The notes under the pieces: generated by a model
Told to the model about the DNA's origin: nothing
What the model saw: only the letters and a program-made list of their open reading frames with translations
Database searches by the model: none
Program-made: the position numbers and the translations under genes
DNA from: Flavobacteriales bacterium
GTDB taxonomy: Bacteria; Bacteroidota; Bacteroidia; Flavobacteriales_D; Crocinitomicaceae
Direction of reading: 5' to 3'
Assembly: GCA_947458985.1 (NCBI GenBank)
Contig: CANHBA010000001.1
Coordinates: 1-39,797, forward strand
Length of the DNA: 39,797 nucleotides
Shown: one piece after another, positions 31,688-38,915 of the stretch
How the letters are laid out: each line of letters opens with the position of its first letter
Position numbering within the stretch: position 1 is the stretch's first letter

Positions 31688-33478
31688 ATGTCAGAAAATC
31701 GCCTTTCATTCGGTAAACTCTTTTGGCCAAGTTTCCTTGCTGTCTTTGTTGCAGGCTTGGTGGGCATGGTCTTTTTCTTTCTTGTTTTGGGCGGCATCAT
31801 CGGCTCCTTCGGCGATTTCGGGCCAGAGCCTCTTGCTTTGCAAAATAAAACAGTTTTGCACCTTAGGCTTTCAGGTACCGTTCAGGATATCTCCGAACAG
31901 TCCTTTGACCCTACATCCTTGCGCCTCGACCACACGATGGGTTTGCCAGAAATTCTCGTAGGGCTTCAGGAGGCTGCGCAAGATTCCAAAATCAAAGGTA
32001 TTTTCTTGGAAATGAAAAGCCCAACTATAGGCATGGCTACAGCCGAAGAGCTCAGAACCGCTTTAATTGATTTTCAAAAATCAGGAAAATTTGTAGTGGC
32101 CTACCTTACAGGTGAGCAGGTAAGTCAATTAGACTACTACGTGAGCAGTGCGTGTAAAGAAGTCTATGGCATGCACGGCGCTACATTTCTCTGGAGCGGA
32201 CTTCATGCCGAGAGCTATTTTTTTAAAAACCTCCTAGACGAGCTGCAAATTGGAGTAATGGTAGTAAGAGGCAAAGAAAATGACTTTAAAAGTGCTGTAG
32301 AACCATTCTTTCGCAGCGAAATGTCCGACTCTAGTCGCGTGCAAATGCAAGTACTTATGCAAGGTCTTTGGGGGCAAATACGCAACGACATCTCTAGCTC
32401 CAGAAAAGTCGACACCGCTGTCTTAGATTCGCTTGCCAATGCCTTAGCTGTGCGCAATTTAGATCAAGCAGCAAGTAATCGTTTACTACAAAAAACCATG
32501 TATAGAGGTGAGGTGCTTGCCATGCTCAAGAAAAAAGTAGGTATTGACGAAAACACACCATTGCGCTTACAAGCATTTGGGAAATATGCCCGCGACACCT
32601 TCCATGACAACCAACTTTTAGCCCGTCAGGAGCGCCATGTCGCTGTCATCCTCGCTGAAGGCGATGTCGAAACAGAAGGCGCGCAAATTAGCACCTCACG
32701 CATGACCAAAATGCTGCGTCAAGTACGCGACAACGACGAAGTCAAAGCTGTTATTTTGCGCATCAATAGCCCAGGCGGATCAGCCTTAGCCAGCGAAGAA
32801 ATCTGGAAAGAGGTAGCGCTTACCGCTGCTAAAAAAACTTTGTATGTCTCCATGGGCGACTACGCAGCCTCGGGTGGTTACTACATTGCCATGCCAGCGC
32901 TTAAGATTTTTGCCAGCCCCATGAGCATCACCGGTTCAATTGGTGTTTTTGGTGTCGTGCCGTACGCTGGTGATTTCTTCGAGAATAAATTAGGTGTCAC
33001 TACCGATGAAGTTCGTACGCACCGCTATGGCAATTTATCCTTGACCCACCAACTGAGCGCCGAAGAATTGAACATGATGCAATTAGAAGTAGATGCCATT
33101 TACAATCAGTTTCTCAAACGGGTAAGTGAAGGTCGAAAACTTTCAAAAAAGGCAGTCCAACGCGTTTCACGAGGCAGAATATGGACTGGTATTGACGCAA
33201 AACAAAATGGCTTGGTCGATGAATTGGGGGGCTTAAATGCAACCATTCGGGCGCTGCAAAAACAAGTAGGCGTCAAAGAAGTTGTCTATTATCCACAACA
33301 AGAAGACGATGCTTTTAGCAACATTTTAGCGCTCTTAGACGAAGAACTGGAGGGTGAAAAGAGTCAGTCAAAAGTTCAGATTCCCAGTGAGTTATTGCTC
33401 TATTATCAAAAATATGCGCAAATTAAAAAAATGAAAGGCCTTCAAATGCGCTTGCCTTTTTCCTTCTGCATCTATTGA
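31688..33478 (+). CDS. sppA: Signal peptide peptidase SppA, 67K type
   Basis: 596 aa, close to the long (67K) SppA form of E. coli. SppA digests cleaved signal peptides at the membrane. An N-terminal transmembrane helix (about residues 14-40) is followed by two S49 protease domains. The Lys general base lies in the first half (GKENDFKSAVEPF), and the nucleophile Ser in the second half (MGDYAASGGYYIAM), with SPGGSALASEEIW and the SITGSIGVFG loop. The ATG begins one base after the M1 peptidase stop, so the two are likely cotranscribed. Confidence 0.96.
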   Translation: MSENRLSFGKLFWPSFLAVFVAGLVGMVFFFLVLGGIIGSFGDFGPEPLALQNKTVLHLRLSGTVQDISEQSFDPTSLRLDHTMGLPEILVGLQEAAQDSKIKGIFLEMKSPTIGMATAEELRTALIDFQKSGKFVVAYLTGEQVSQLDYYVSSACKEVYGMHGATFLWSGLHAESYFFKNLLDELQIGVMVVRGKENDFKSAVEPFFRSEMSDSSRVQMQVLMQGLWGQIRNDISSSRKVDTAVLDSLANALAVRNLDQAASNRLLQKTMYRGEVLAMLKKKVGIDENTPLRLQAFGKYARDTFHDNQLLARQERHVAVILAEGDVETEGAQISTSRMTKMLRQVRDNDEVKAVILRINSPGGSALASEEIWKEVALTAAKKTLYVSMGDYAASGGYYIAMPALKIFASPMSITGSIGVFGVVPYAGDFFENKLGVTTDEVRTHRYGNLSLTHQLSAEELNMMQLEVDAIYNQFLKRVSEGRKLSKKAVQRVSRGRIWTGIDAKQNGLVDELGGLNATIRALQKQVGVKEVVYYPQQEDDAFSNILALLDEELEGEKSQSKVQIPSELLLYYQKYAQIKKMKGLQMRLPFSFCIY

Positions 33479-33649
33479 TTTCATTAGGTTTTTGTAAATT
33501 ATTGACAATAAAATAGTTAGGTTTTTTAGTTTTTGTTGAATAAATTTTATCAATTATTAAACAATAATTGTATATCATTGTTATTCAGTTTATTATTGGC
33601 GGTATCCGAAAAGCCACAAAAGAGTAGGAAAAACTAAACCTATCTATTT
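33479..33649. other. AT-rich intergenic region upstream of the rhodopsin gene
   Basis: 171 bp holding an 8-bp inverted repeat CAATTATT-AAAC-AATAATTG (33551-33570) and a 10-bp direct repeat TTAGGTTTTT (33484-33493 and 33517-33526). TAGGTTTT (33518-33525) with TTTG (33491-33494) is a weak promoter candidate, as is TATCATTG (33573-33580). No clear terminator for sppA and no Shine-Dalgarno before 33650 are seen. Confidence 0.5.
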
Positions 33650-34399
33650 ATGTTATTTTCTTTATCTAGTGCACTTAACGTGCAAGCATTATTTGAAAAA
33701 GGAGACGTGTATACGTACACAGCGTTTACCTTCTTCATTGGAACAATGGCCATGATGGCTGCAGCTGCATTTTTCTTTATGGAAATGCGCAACATGGAAG
33801 AGAAGTGGAGAACCTCCATTTTAGTTTCCGGACTCATCACTTTCATTGCCGCTGTTCACTATTATTACATGCGTGATTACTTCACAGCAACTTCTACATC
33901 ACCAACGTTTTTCCGTTATGTAGACTGGATGCTCACAGTTCCACTCATGTGTGTTGAATTCTATTTGATCACCAAAAAAGCGGGTGCTAAAACAAGCTTA
34001 CTATGGAAACTTATCTTTGCTTCTGTTGTAATGCTCGTTACAGGTTACTTCGGTGAGTCAGTAGACCGCGACAACAGCGTTATGTGGGGTGTGCTTTCAG
34101 GAGCAGCTTATTTCTACATCGCTTATTTAGTATGGTTTGGCGAAGTGGCCAAATTGGCAGAATCAGCAGGTCCGGCTGTAGCTAAAGCAACACGCATTTT
34201 AGCTTGGTTTGTACTCGTTGGTTGGGCAATTTACCCACTTGGTTACATCATCGGTACGCCAGGCGGATTGTTTGGCGCATTTGGTAGCTCAGGTCCAAAT
34301 CCTTGGATGGATGTTGTTTACAACATCGGAGATGCCGTAAACAAAATCGGTTTTGGTTTGGTTATTTACGCATTGGCTAAATCTGATTCCAAAGCATAA
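33650..34399 (+). CDS. Proteorhodopsin, light-driven proton pump (DTE type, green-tuned)
   Basis: 249 aa, seven transmembrane helices. The helix C motif RYVDWMLTVPLMCVEFY gives D92 (proton acceptor), T96 and E103 (donor): the DTE set of outward proton pumps. H70 matches the acceptor-coupled His75 of proteorhodopsin. K232 in GDAVNKIGFG is the retinal Schiff-base Lys, with D228 as second counter-ion. M100 sits at the spectral-tuning position (105 in proteorhodopsin numbering); Met there is typical of green-absorbing flavobacterial pumps. In helix E, G147 (MWGVLSG) aligns with the position that is Gly in xanthorhodopsin and bulky in others, opening a fenestration that can admit a carotenoid antenna. 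No blh gene is adjacent. The gene has its own terminator. Confidence 0.96.
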   Translation: MLFSLSSALNVQALFEKGDVYTYTAFTFFIGTMAMMAAAAFFFMEMRNMEEKWRTSILVSGLITFIAAVHYYYMRDYFTATSTSPTFFRYVDWMLTVPLMCVEFYLITKKAGAKTSLLWKLIFASVVMLVTGYFGESVDRDNSVMWGVLSGAAYFYIAYLVWFGEVAKLAESAGPAVAKATRILAWFVLVGWAIYPLGYIIGTPGGLFGAFGSSGPNPWMDVVYNIGDAVNKIGFGLVIYALAKSDSKA

Positions 34400-34419
34400 T
34401 CATTTTACATATGATATGA

Positions 34420-34449
34420 AAAAGGGAGGCGAAAGCCTCCCTTTTTTTT
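34420..34449. terminator. Bidirectional terminator between rhodopsin and E1 dehydrogenase genes
   Basis: AAAAGGGAGGC, GNRA-type loop GAAA, GCCTCCCTTTT, with a run of T on the plus strand and a matching A-run giving T's on the minus strand. It serves both convergent genes. Confidence 0.93.
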
Positions 34450-34466
34450 GTTTGAATAAGTTTGTT

Positions 34467-36911
34467 TTAATAAACCTTCGGAAAACTTTGCGGATCGAGG
34501 TCGTGCATCATGTCGAGGACTTTTTCGATGATGTCGTCGATGTTGGGCTTGCTGAAGTAGTCGCCGTCAGAGCCATAGGCAGGTCGGTGGTCTTTGGCAG
34601 CCATCGTTTGAGGCGAGAGGTCTAGGTGTTGGTAGCCGTTCTGTTTTACGAGAATTTGATCGAGCATAAAGGCGCTGGCACCACTGCTGACGTCTTCGTC
34701 TACGATGAGTAGGGCGTTGGTTTTAGCCAAAGACTTAGCGATGAGGTGCTCGGTGTCAAACGGAAGCAAAGTTTGCGCATCGATGAGTTCTATGGAAATA
34801 TCCATTGCCGAAAGCTGTTGCACAGCAAGTTCGCAAATATTGAAAGTTGACCCGTAAGAAACGAGCGTGAGGTCGGTGCCTTCTTGCACAATTTCGGGAA
34901 CGCCAAGCGGCTCGGTGAACGCTCCAAAATTGATCGGCATGCGTTCTTTGCTGCGGTAACCATTGAGCGGTTCGATAACGAGTGCAGGTTCGTCGGCCTG
35001 AAGTAAGGTGTTGTAAAAGGCAGCTGCTTTGGTCATGTTGCGGGGCACACATACGTGGATGCCTCTTAAAGCGTTTATGATCATGCCCATTGGCGAGCCG
35101 CTGTGCCAAATGCCTTCTAGTCGATGCCCGCGTGTGGAAATAATGAGAGGTGCTTTTTGACCGCCTTTGGTGCGGTATTGTACTGTTGCGAGGTCGTCGG
35201 ACATGATTTGAAGCCCATAAAGCAAGTAGTCTAGGTACTGTATTTCGGCGATAGGGCGCAGGCCGCGCATCGCCATACCGATACCTTGACCTATAATGGT
35301 GCACTCGCGGATGCCGGTGTCAGAGACGCGTAAGTTGCCAAATTGTTCTTGTAAACCTTCTAAACTTTGATTGACACCACCAATTTTGCCAGCATCTTCG
35401 CCAAAAACAAGTACTTCTGGACGGTTTTCAAGGATGTGTCGGTAGTTTTCGCGCAAAATGATGCGGCCGTCTTCTAGTTGTGTTTCAGATGTATAGGCAA
35501 CAGGTACTTTCGGAACATTTGAAATACTGTTCGCTGAGTTAGAGTAGAGGTAAGAGCTGTAGCGGTCTTGGGCTTTGAGCTGAATGCGCTGCACCCAAGC
35601 AACTAAAGCGCTGCGTTGAGGGCTTTGGTCGTGAAGGCCTTGGCGCAAAAGCAATCGCGCTTGCGTGAGGAGGTCGCGACGGATGCTGTCTTTTTCTTTG
35701 CTGAGCTGTTGGTGCATGTTGTTGGCACTCACATGAAGGCTGTGTGCGGCATCGAAGCTGGCTAAGATGGTAAGCAATTCGTTTTTATCTTCTATGATGT
35801 CTGCGGTGAAGGCCTGCCAAGCATTGTTTTTGGCGTTTCTGACGCGTTCTTTTGCAGCATTTGAAATGGCATCGAGTTCTTCTTCAGTGGCTAAAACCAA
35901 GCCTTTTTGTGCAAAAGACAAGATCCATTCTTTGAATTTGGCGATACAGTCAAAATCGGTTTCCCATTGGAGGCGTTCTTCCGATTTGTAACGTTCGTGC
36001 GAACCCGAAGTAGAATGCCCTTGGGGTTGATTCACTTCTTTGACGTGTACCAACACAGGAACGTGTTGTTCGCGTGCAATTTGCACGGCTTTTTCGTAGG
36101 TTTCGCAAAGATGCGCGTAGTCCCAACCTTTGGTGATCAGGATTTCAAATCCTTTTTGGTCGGCATTGCGCTGAAAACCTGCAAGTGCGTCTGAGATGCT
36201 ACCTTTGGTAGTTTGGAGTTCGCGTGGCACAGAAATGCCATAGCCGTCGTCCCAGACGGACATCACGAGTGGCACTTGCAACACACCGGCAGCATTCATG
36301 GTTTCCCAAAAAGGGCCTTCAGAAGTGGAGGCATCGCCGATGGTTCCGAAAGCTACCTCGTTACCGCCCGCACTGAATTTTTTGAAGGCCTCTAATTCTT
36401 TGAGTGAAGGGTGCTCGCGGTAAACTTTAGAGGCTTGCGCCAAACCGAGTAAACGCGGCATTTGTCCTGCGGTAGGAGAGATGTCTGAGGAGCTGTTTTT
36501 TTGCGCCATGAGGTCTTTCCATTGGCCGTTGCTGTCTAGGTTGCGCGTGGCATAATGCCCGCCCATTTGACGGCCTGCAGATTGCGGCTCTATATTTTCG
36601 TCGGTGTGGGCGTAGAGCCCAGCAAAATATTGTTCTAGGGTGAGGGCTGAAATAGCCATCATGAGGGTTTGGTCGCGGTAGTAGCCCGAGCGGAAGTCTC
36701 CGTTTTGGAATTGTTTGGCTAACGCAATTTGAGCAAGCTCTTTGCCATCGCCGAAAATGCCAAATTTGGCCTTCCCGGTAAGGACTTCTTTTCGCCCCAT
36801 TAAAGAGGCTTCTCTGGATTCACAAGCAAGTTGGAAATCTTGGATCACTTGTTGCTTGAAACTATTGAAGTCAAGTTGCTCGTTTGTTGGAGACGCTTTT
36901 TCTTTGGCCAT
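34467..36911 (-). CDS. Fused E1 alpha/beta subunit of a 2-oxoacid dehydrogenase
   Basis: 814 aa. One chain combines E1alpha (about 20-400) and E1beta (about 470-814), separate proteins in most bacteria. E1 decarboxylates a 2-oxoacid with thiamine diphosphate and passes the acyl group to E2 lipoyl. The cofactor motif is GDASTSEGPFWETMNAAG (192-209) followed by SVWDDGYGISVP, where the usual NN is DD. The E1beta part shows VLVFGEDAGKIGG (ThDP-activating Glu), DTGIRECTIIGQGIGMAMRGLRPIAEIQYLDY, and PLIISTRGHRLEGIWHSGSPMG. Closest in type to branched-chain or pyruvate E1; the substrate is not determined. E2 and E3 are not in the window. A -7 box lies 17 nt before the ATG. Confidence 0.92.
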   Translation of the reverse strand: MAKEKASPTNEQLDFNSFKQQVIQDFQLACESREASLMGRKEVLTGKAKFGIFGDGKELAQIALAKQFQNGDFRSGYYRDQTLMMAISALTLEQYFAGLYAHTDENIEPQSAGRQMGGHYATRNLDSNGQWKDLMAQKNSSSDISPTAGQMPRLLGLAQASKVYREHPSLKELEAFKKFSAGGNEVAFGTIGDASTSEGPFWETMNAAGVLQVPLVMSVWDDGYGISVPRELQTTKGSISDALAGFQRNADQKGFEILITKGWDYAHLCETYEKAVQIAREQHVPVLVHVKEVNQPQGHSTSGSHERYKSEERLQWETDFDCIAKFKEWILSFAQKGLVLATEEELDAISNAAKERVRNAKNNAWQAFTADIIEDKNELLTILASFDAAHSLHVSANNMHQQLSKEKDSIRRDLLTQARLLLRQGLHDQSPQRSALVAWVQRIQLKAQDRYSSYLYSNSANSISNVPKVPVAYTSETQLEDGRIILRENYRHILENRPEVLVFGEDAGKIGGVNQSLEGLQEQFGNLRVSDTGIRECTIIGQGIGMAMRGLRPIAEIQYLDYLLYGLQIMSDDLATVQYRTKGGQKAPLIISTRGHRLEGIWHSGSPMGMIINALRGIHVCVPRNMTKAAAFYNTLLQADEPALVIEPLNGYRSKERMPINFGAFTEPLGVPEIVQEGTDLTLVSYGSTFNICELAVQQLSAMDISIELIDAQTLLPFDTEHLIAKSLAKTNALLIVDEDVSSGASAFMLDQILVKQNGYQHLDLSPQTMAAKDHRPAYGSDGDYFSKPNIDDIIEKVLDMMHDLDPQSFPKVY

Positions 36912-36928
36912 TTTCTGTTGATTGCCTA

Positions 36929-36936
36929 CAAATATA
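36929..36936 (-). promoter_or_regulatory. -7 promoter box for the E1 dehydrogenase gene
   Basis: TATATTTG on the minus strand, perfect TAnnTTTG, 17 nt before the ATG at 36911, in the short divergent region shared with cutC. A clear -33 TTTG is not found. Confidence 0.5.
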
Positions 36937-36984
36937 CGTAAAATGGACCTGATTTTTGTTGTAAAATGTGCAATTTTGCCCTAT

Positions 36985-37686
36985 ATGAAAGCTTTGCAAC
37001 TCGAATTATGCGCCGCCTCCGTGGAGGCACTCGCGCTCGCTAAGACACACGGCTTTGACCGTATTGAACTCTGTCAGAATCTCGAACAAGGTGGTCTCAC
37101 CCCTTCGGCTGGCCTCATTCAGCAAGCCTTGAACTTAGGTTTAGAGACGCATGTACTCATCAGGCCCCGCGCAGGAGGTTTTCATTACCAGCAAACTGAA
37201 ATAGAGGTCATTCGGCAAGACATCCAATACTGTCAACAGTCAGGGGTGAAAGGGGTAGTTGTTGGTTTGCTCAAAGCAAATTTTGAATTGGATAAACCTT
37301 TGCTACAAGAATTAATGCATTTGGCGCCTGAGCTAGACTGGACCTTCCACCGCGCTTTTGACGAAAGTTTAGATTGGAAGCGTTCGTTGGATATCCTTAT
37401 TGAGCTCGGTTTCAAGCGGGTGCTTACCTCAGGTTTTGCCTCAAACGTAGAAATCGGTTTGCCTATACTTACACAAATGAGTCAATATGCAAACGGCCGC
37501 ATACAGATTATGGCAGGCGGAGGTGTAAACGCAGGAAACATCGGTAAGTTGGCACAAATCCCGAACATTTCCGCAGTACATTTTTCGGCTACCCAAAAAG
37601 AACTACTCGACGAAGATTCTGCCTTTTCTGAGACCATTTTAAAGGTGAGTGAATCGCGTCTGCAACGCATCCTGGCAGCAATCTAA
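36985..37686 (+). CDS. cutC: CutC family protein (copper homeostasis)
   Basis: 233 aa from the ATG at 36985 (MKALQLELCAASVEAL), the conserved start; the longer frame to 36922 overlaps the divergent promoter. CutC is a TIM-barrel protein historically linked to copper tolerance in E. coli, though its enzymatic role remains unsettled. Conserved segments include DRIELCQNLEQGGLTPS, LIRPRAGGFHY, VVGLLKANFELD, TFHRAFDES and a C-terminal MAGGGVNAGNI. A CAATTTTG near 36971-36978 may be a degenerate -7 box, 6 nt before the ATG. Confidence 0.92.
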   Translation: MKALQLELCAASVEALALAKTHGFDRIELCQNLEQGGLTPSAGLIQQALNLGLETHVLIRPRAGGFHYQQTEIEVIRQDIQYCQQSGVKGVVVGLLKANFELDKPLLQELMHLAPELDWTFHRAFDESLDWKRSLDILIELGFKRVLTSGFASNVEIGLPILTQMSQYANGRIQIMAGGGVNAGNIGKLAQIPNISAVHFSATQKELLDEDSAFSETILKVSESRLQRILAAI

Positions 37687-37707
37687 GGTAGCTCAAATTT
37701 ATTTGCG

Positions 37708-37715
37708 TACCTTTG
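37708..37715 (+). promoter_or_regulatory. -7 promoter box for the DEAD-box helicase gene
   Basis: TACCTTTG matches TAnnTTTG and predicts a start of transcription near 37720. A TTTG at the right distance upstream is not evident. Confidence 0.5.
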
Positions 37716-37769
37716 CACCACTTCGGCGGGTAAAAAATGTTGTTTACCGCGTCCGAAAATCAAGATTAC

Positions 37770-38879
37770 ATGTTATTTAATGAATTACCCCTGGAGCAGA
37801 AGCTCCTTCAAGCCATCGCTGAAAAAGGCTATACAAATGCAACTCCAATCCAAGAAAAAGCCATTCCACCTATTCTAGAAAAACGAGACCTCATTGGTTT
37901 AGCCCAAACCGGAACAGGAAAAACAGCAGCTTTTGCCATTCCAATTTTGGAGCTACTGAACGCCAAAAAACCTTTAGATGGGGGCATTCAAGCACTCATC
38001 GTTACGCCAACAAGAGAGCTTGCCATTCAAATTGCCGATAATTTCAAAGCTTACGGTAAGCATTTAGGCATGCGTTCATTGGTGATATTTGGTGGTGTGA
38101 AAGCCCATGCCCAAATTCAGACACTCAAGCAAAAGCCCGCAATCCTTATTGCAACGCCGGGTCGTTTACTCGACCTACATCAGCAAGGATTCGTCAACCT
38201 CAAGCAATTGTCTATTTTTGTTTTGGATGAGGCAGACCGCATGCTCGACATGGGTTTCATCCACGATGTCAAGCGCATCGTCAAGCTTTTGCCAAGAGAA
38301 CGCCAAACGCTTTTGTTTTCAGCAACTATGCCAAACGAGGTCAAAAGCCTGGCGCAAGGTTTGTTAAAAGATCCAATTGAAGTTACCGTAACGCCGGTTT
38401 CGTCTACCGTTGAGCGCATAGATCAATGCATGATCCACGTTGCCGACCGCAAACACAAAGAGTCATCATTGGTTGATCTACTCAAGAAAGACAAAGCTGA
38501 AAGTGTATTGGTTTTCTCCAGAACCAAACACGGCGCCGATAAATTAGTGCGCATGCTCGGTAAAAACAAGCTAGAGGCCATGGCCATTCACGGCAATAAA
38601 TCTCAAAATGCACGTCAGATGGCGCTCAATCATTTCAAGGAAGGTAAAATCCGAATTTTAGTCGCTACAGATATTGCTGCTCGTGGCATCGATATCTCTG
38701 GGCTTGACCTCGTGATCAATACCGACGTACCAACAGTTGCAGAAACCTATGTGCACCGCATTGGCCGCACAGGCCGCGCAGGGCGAGAAGGTCGTTCCGT
38801 TATTTTTTGTGAGCCCGAAGATCATAAATACTTCAAAGCAATTGAAAAACTAATTGCAAAAAAAATACGGGTTGAATAA
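37770..38879 (+). CDS. DEAD-box ATP-dependent RNA helicase, RhlE-like
   Basis: 369 aa from the ATG at 37770 (MLFNELPLEQKLLQAI), which matches the usual start of this family; an ATG at 37737 would add 11 residues. All helicase motifs are present: Q motif GYTNATPIQEKAIP, motif I AQTGTGKT, Ia PTRELA, Ib TPGR, II DEAD (VLDEADRML), III SAT, IV VLVFSRTKHG, V ATDIAARGID and VI HRIGRTGRAG. It ends shortly after motif VI with no basic or Gly/Arg-rich tail, so it is a minimal core helicase. The role is RNA unwinding in ribosome assembly or RNA decay. The stop codon TAA lies inside the stem of its own terminator. Confidence 0.95.
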   Translation: MLFNELPLEQKLLQAIAEKGYTNATPIQEKAIPPILEKRDLIGLAQTGTGKTAAFAIPILELLNAKKPLDGGIQALIVTPTRELAIQIADNFKAYGKHLGMRSLVIFGGVKAHAQIQTLKQKPAILIATPGRLLDLHQQGFVNLKQLSIFVLDEADRMLDMGFIHDVKRIVKLLPRERQTLLFSATMPNEVKSLAQGLLKDPIEVTVTPVSSTVERIDQCMIHVADRKHKESSLVDLLKKDKAESVLVFSRTKHGADKLVRMLGKNKLEAMAIHGNKSQNARQMALNHFKEGKIRILVATDIAARGIDISGLDLVINTDVPTVAETYVHRIGRTGRAGREGRSVIFCEPEDHKYFKAIEKLIAKKIRVE

Positions 38880-38890
38880 CCCGTATTTTT
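38861..38890. terminator. Bidirectional terminator containing the helicase stop codon
   Basis: AAAAATACGGGTT, loop GAAT, AACCCGTATTTTT: a 13-bp stem whose right arm starts within the TAA stop of the helicase. The T-runs on both sides also fit termination of the convergent minus-strand gene ending at 38916. Confidence 0.9.
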
Positions 38891-38915
38891 TTTGTTTAAT
38901 ATGTTGATGCTTGAT

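Noticed and set aside
33502..33507. TTGACA as an E. coli-type -35 element for the rhodopsin gene
   Set aside because: Bacteroidota sigma factors use TTTG/TAnnTTTG, and no matching TATAAT lies at 16-18 nt.
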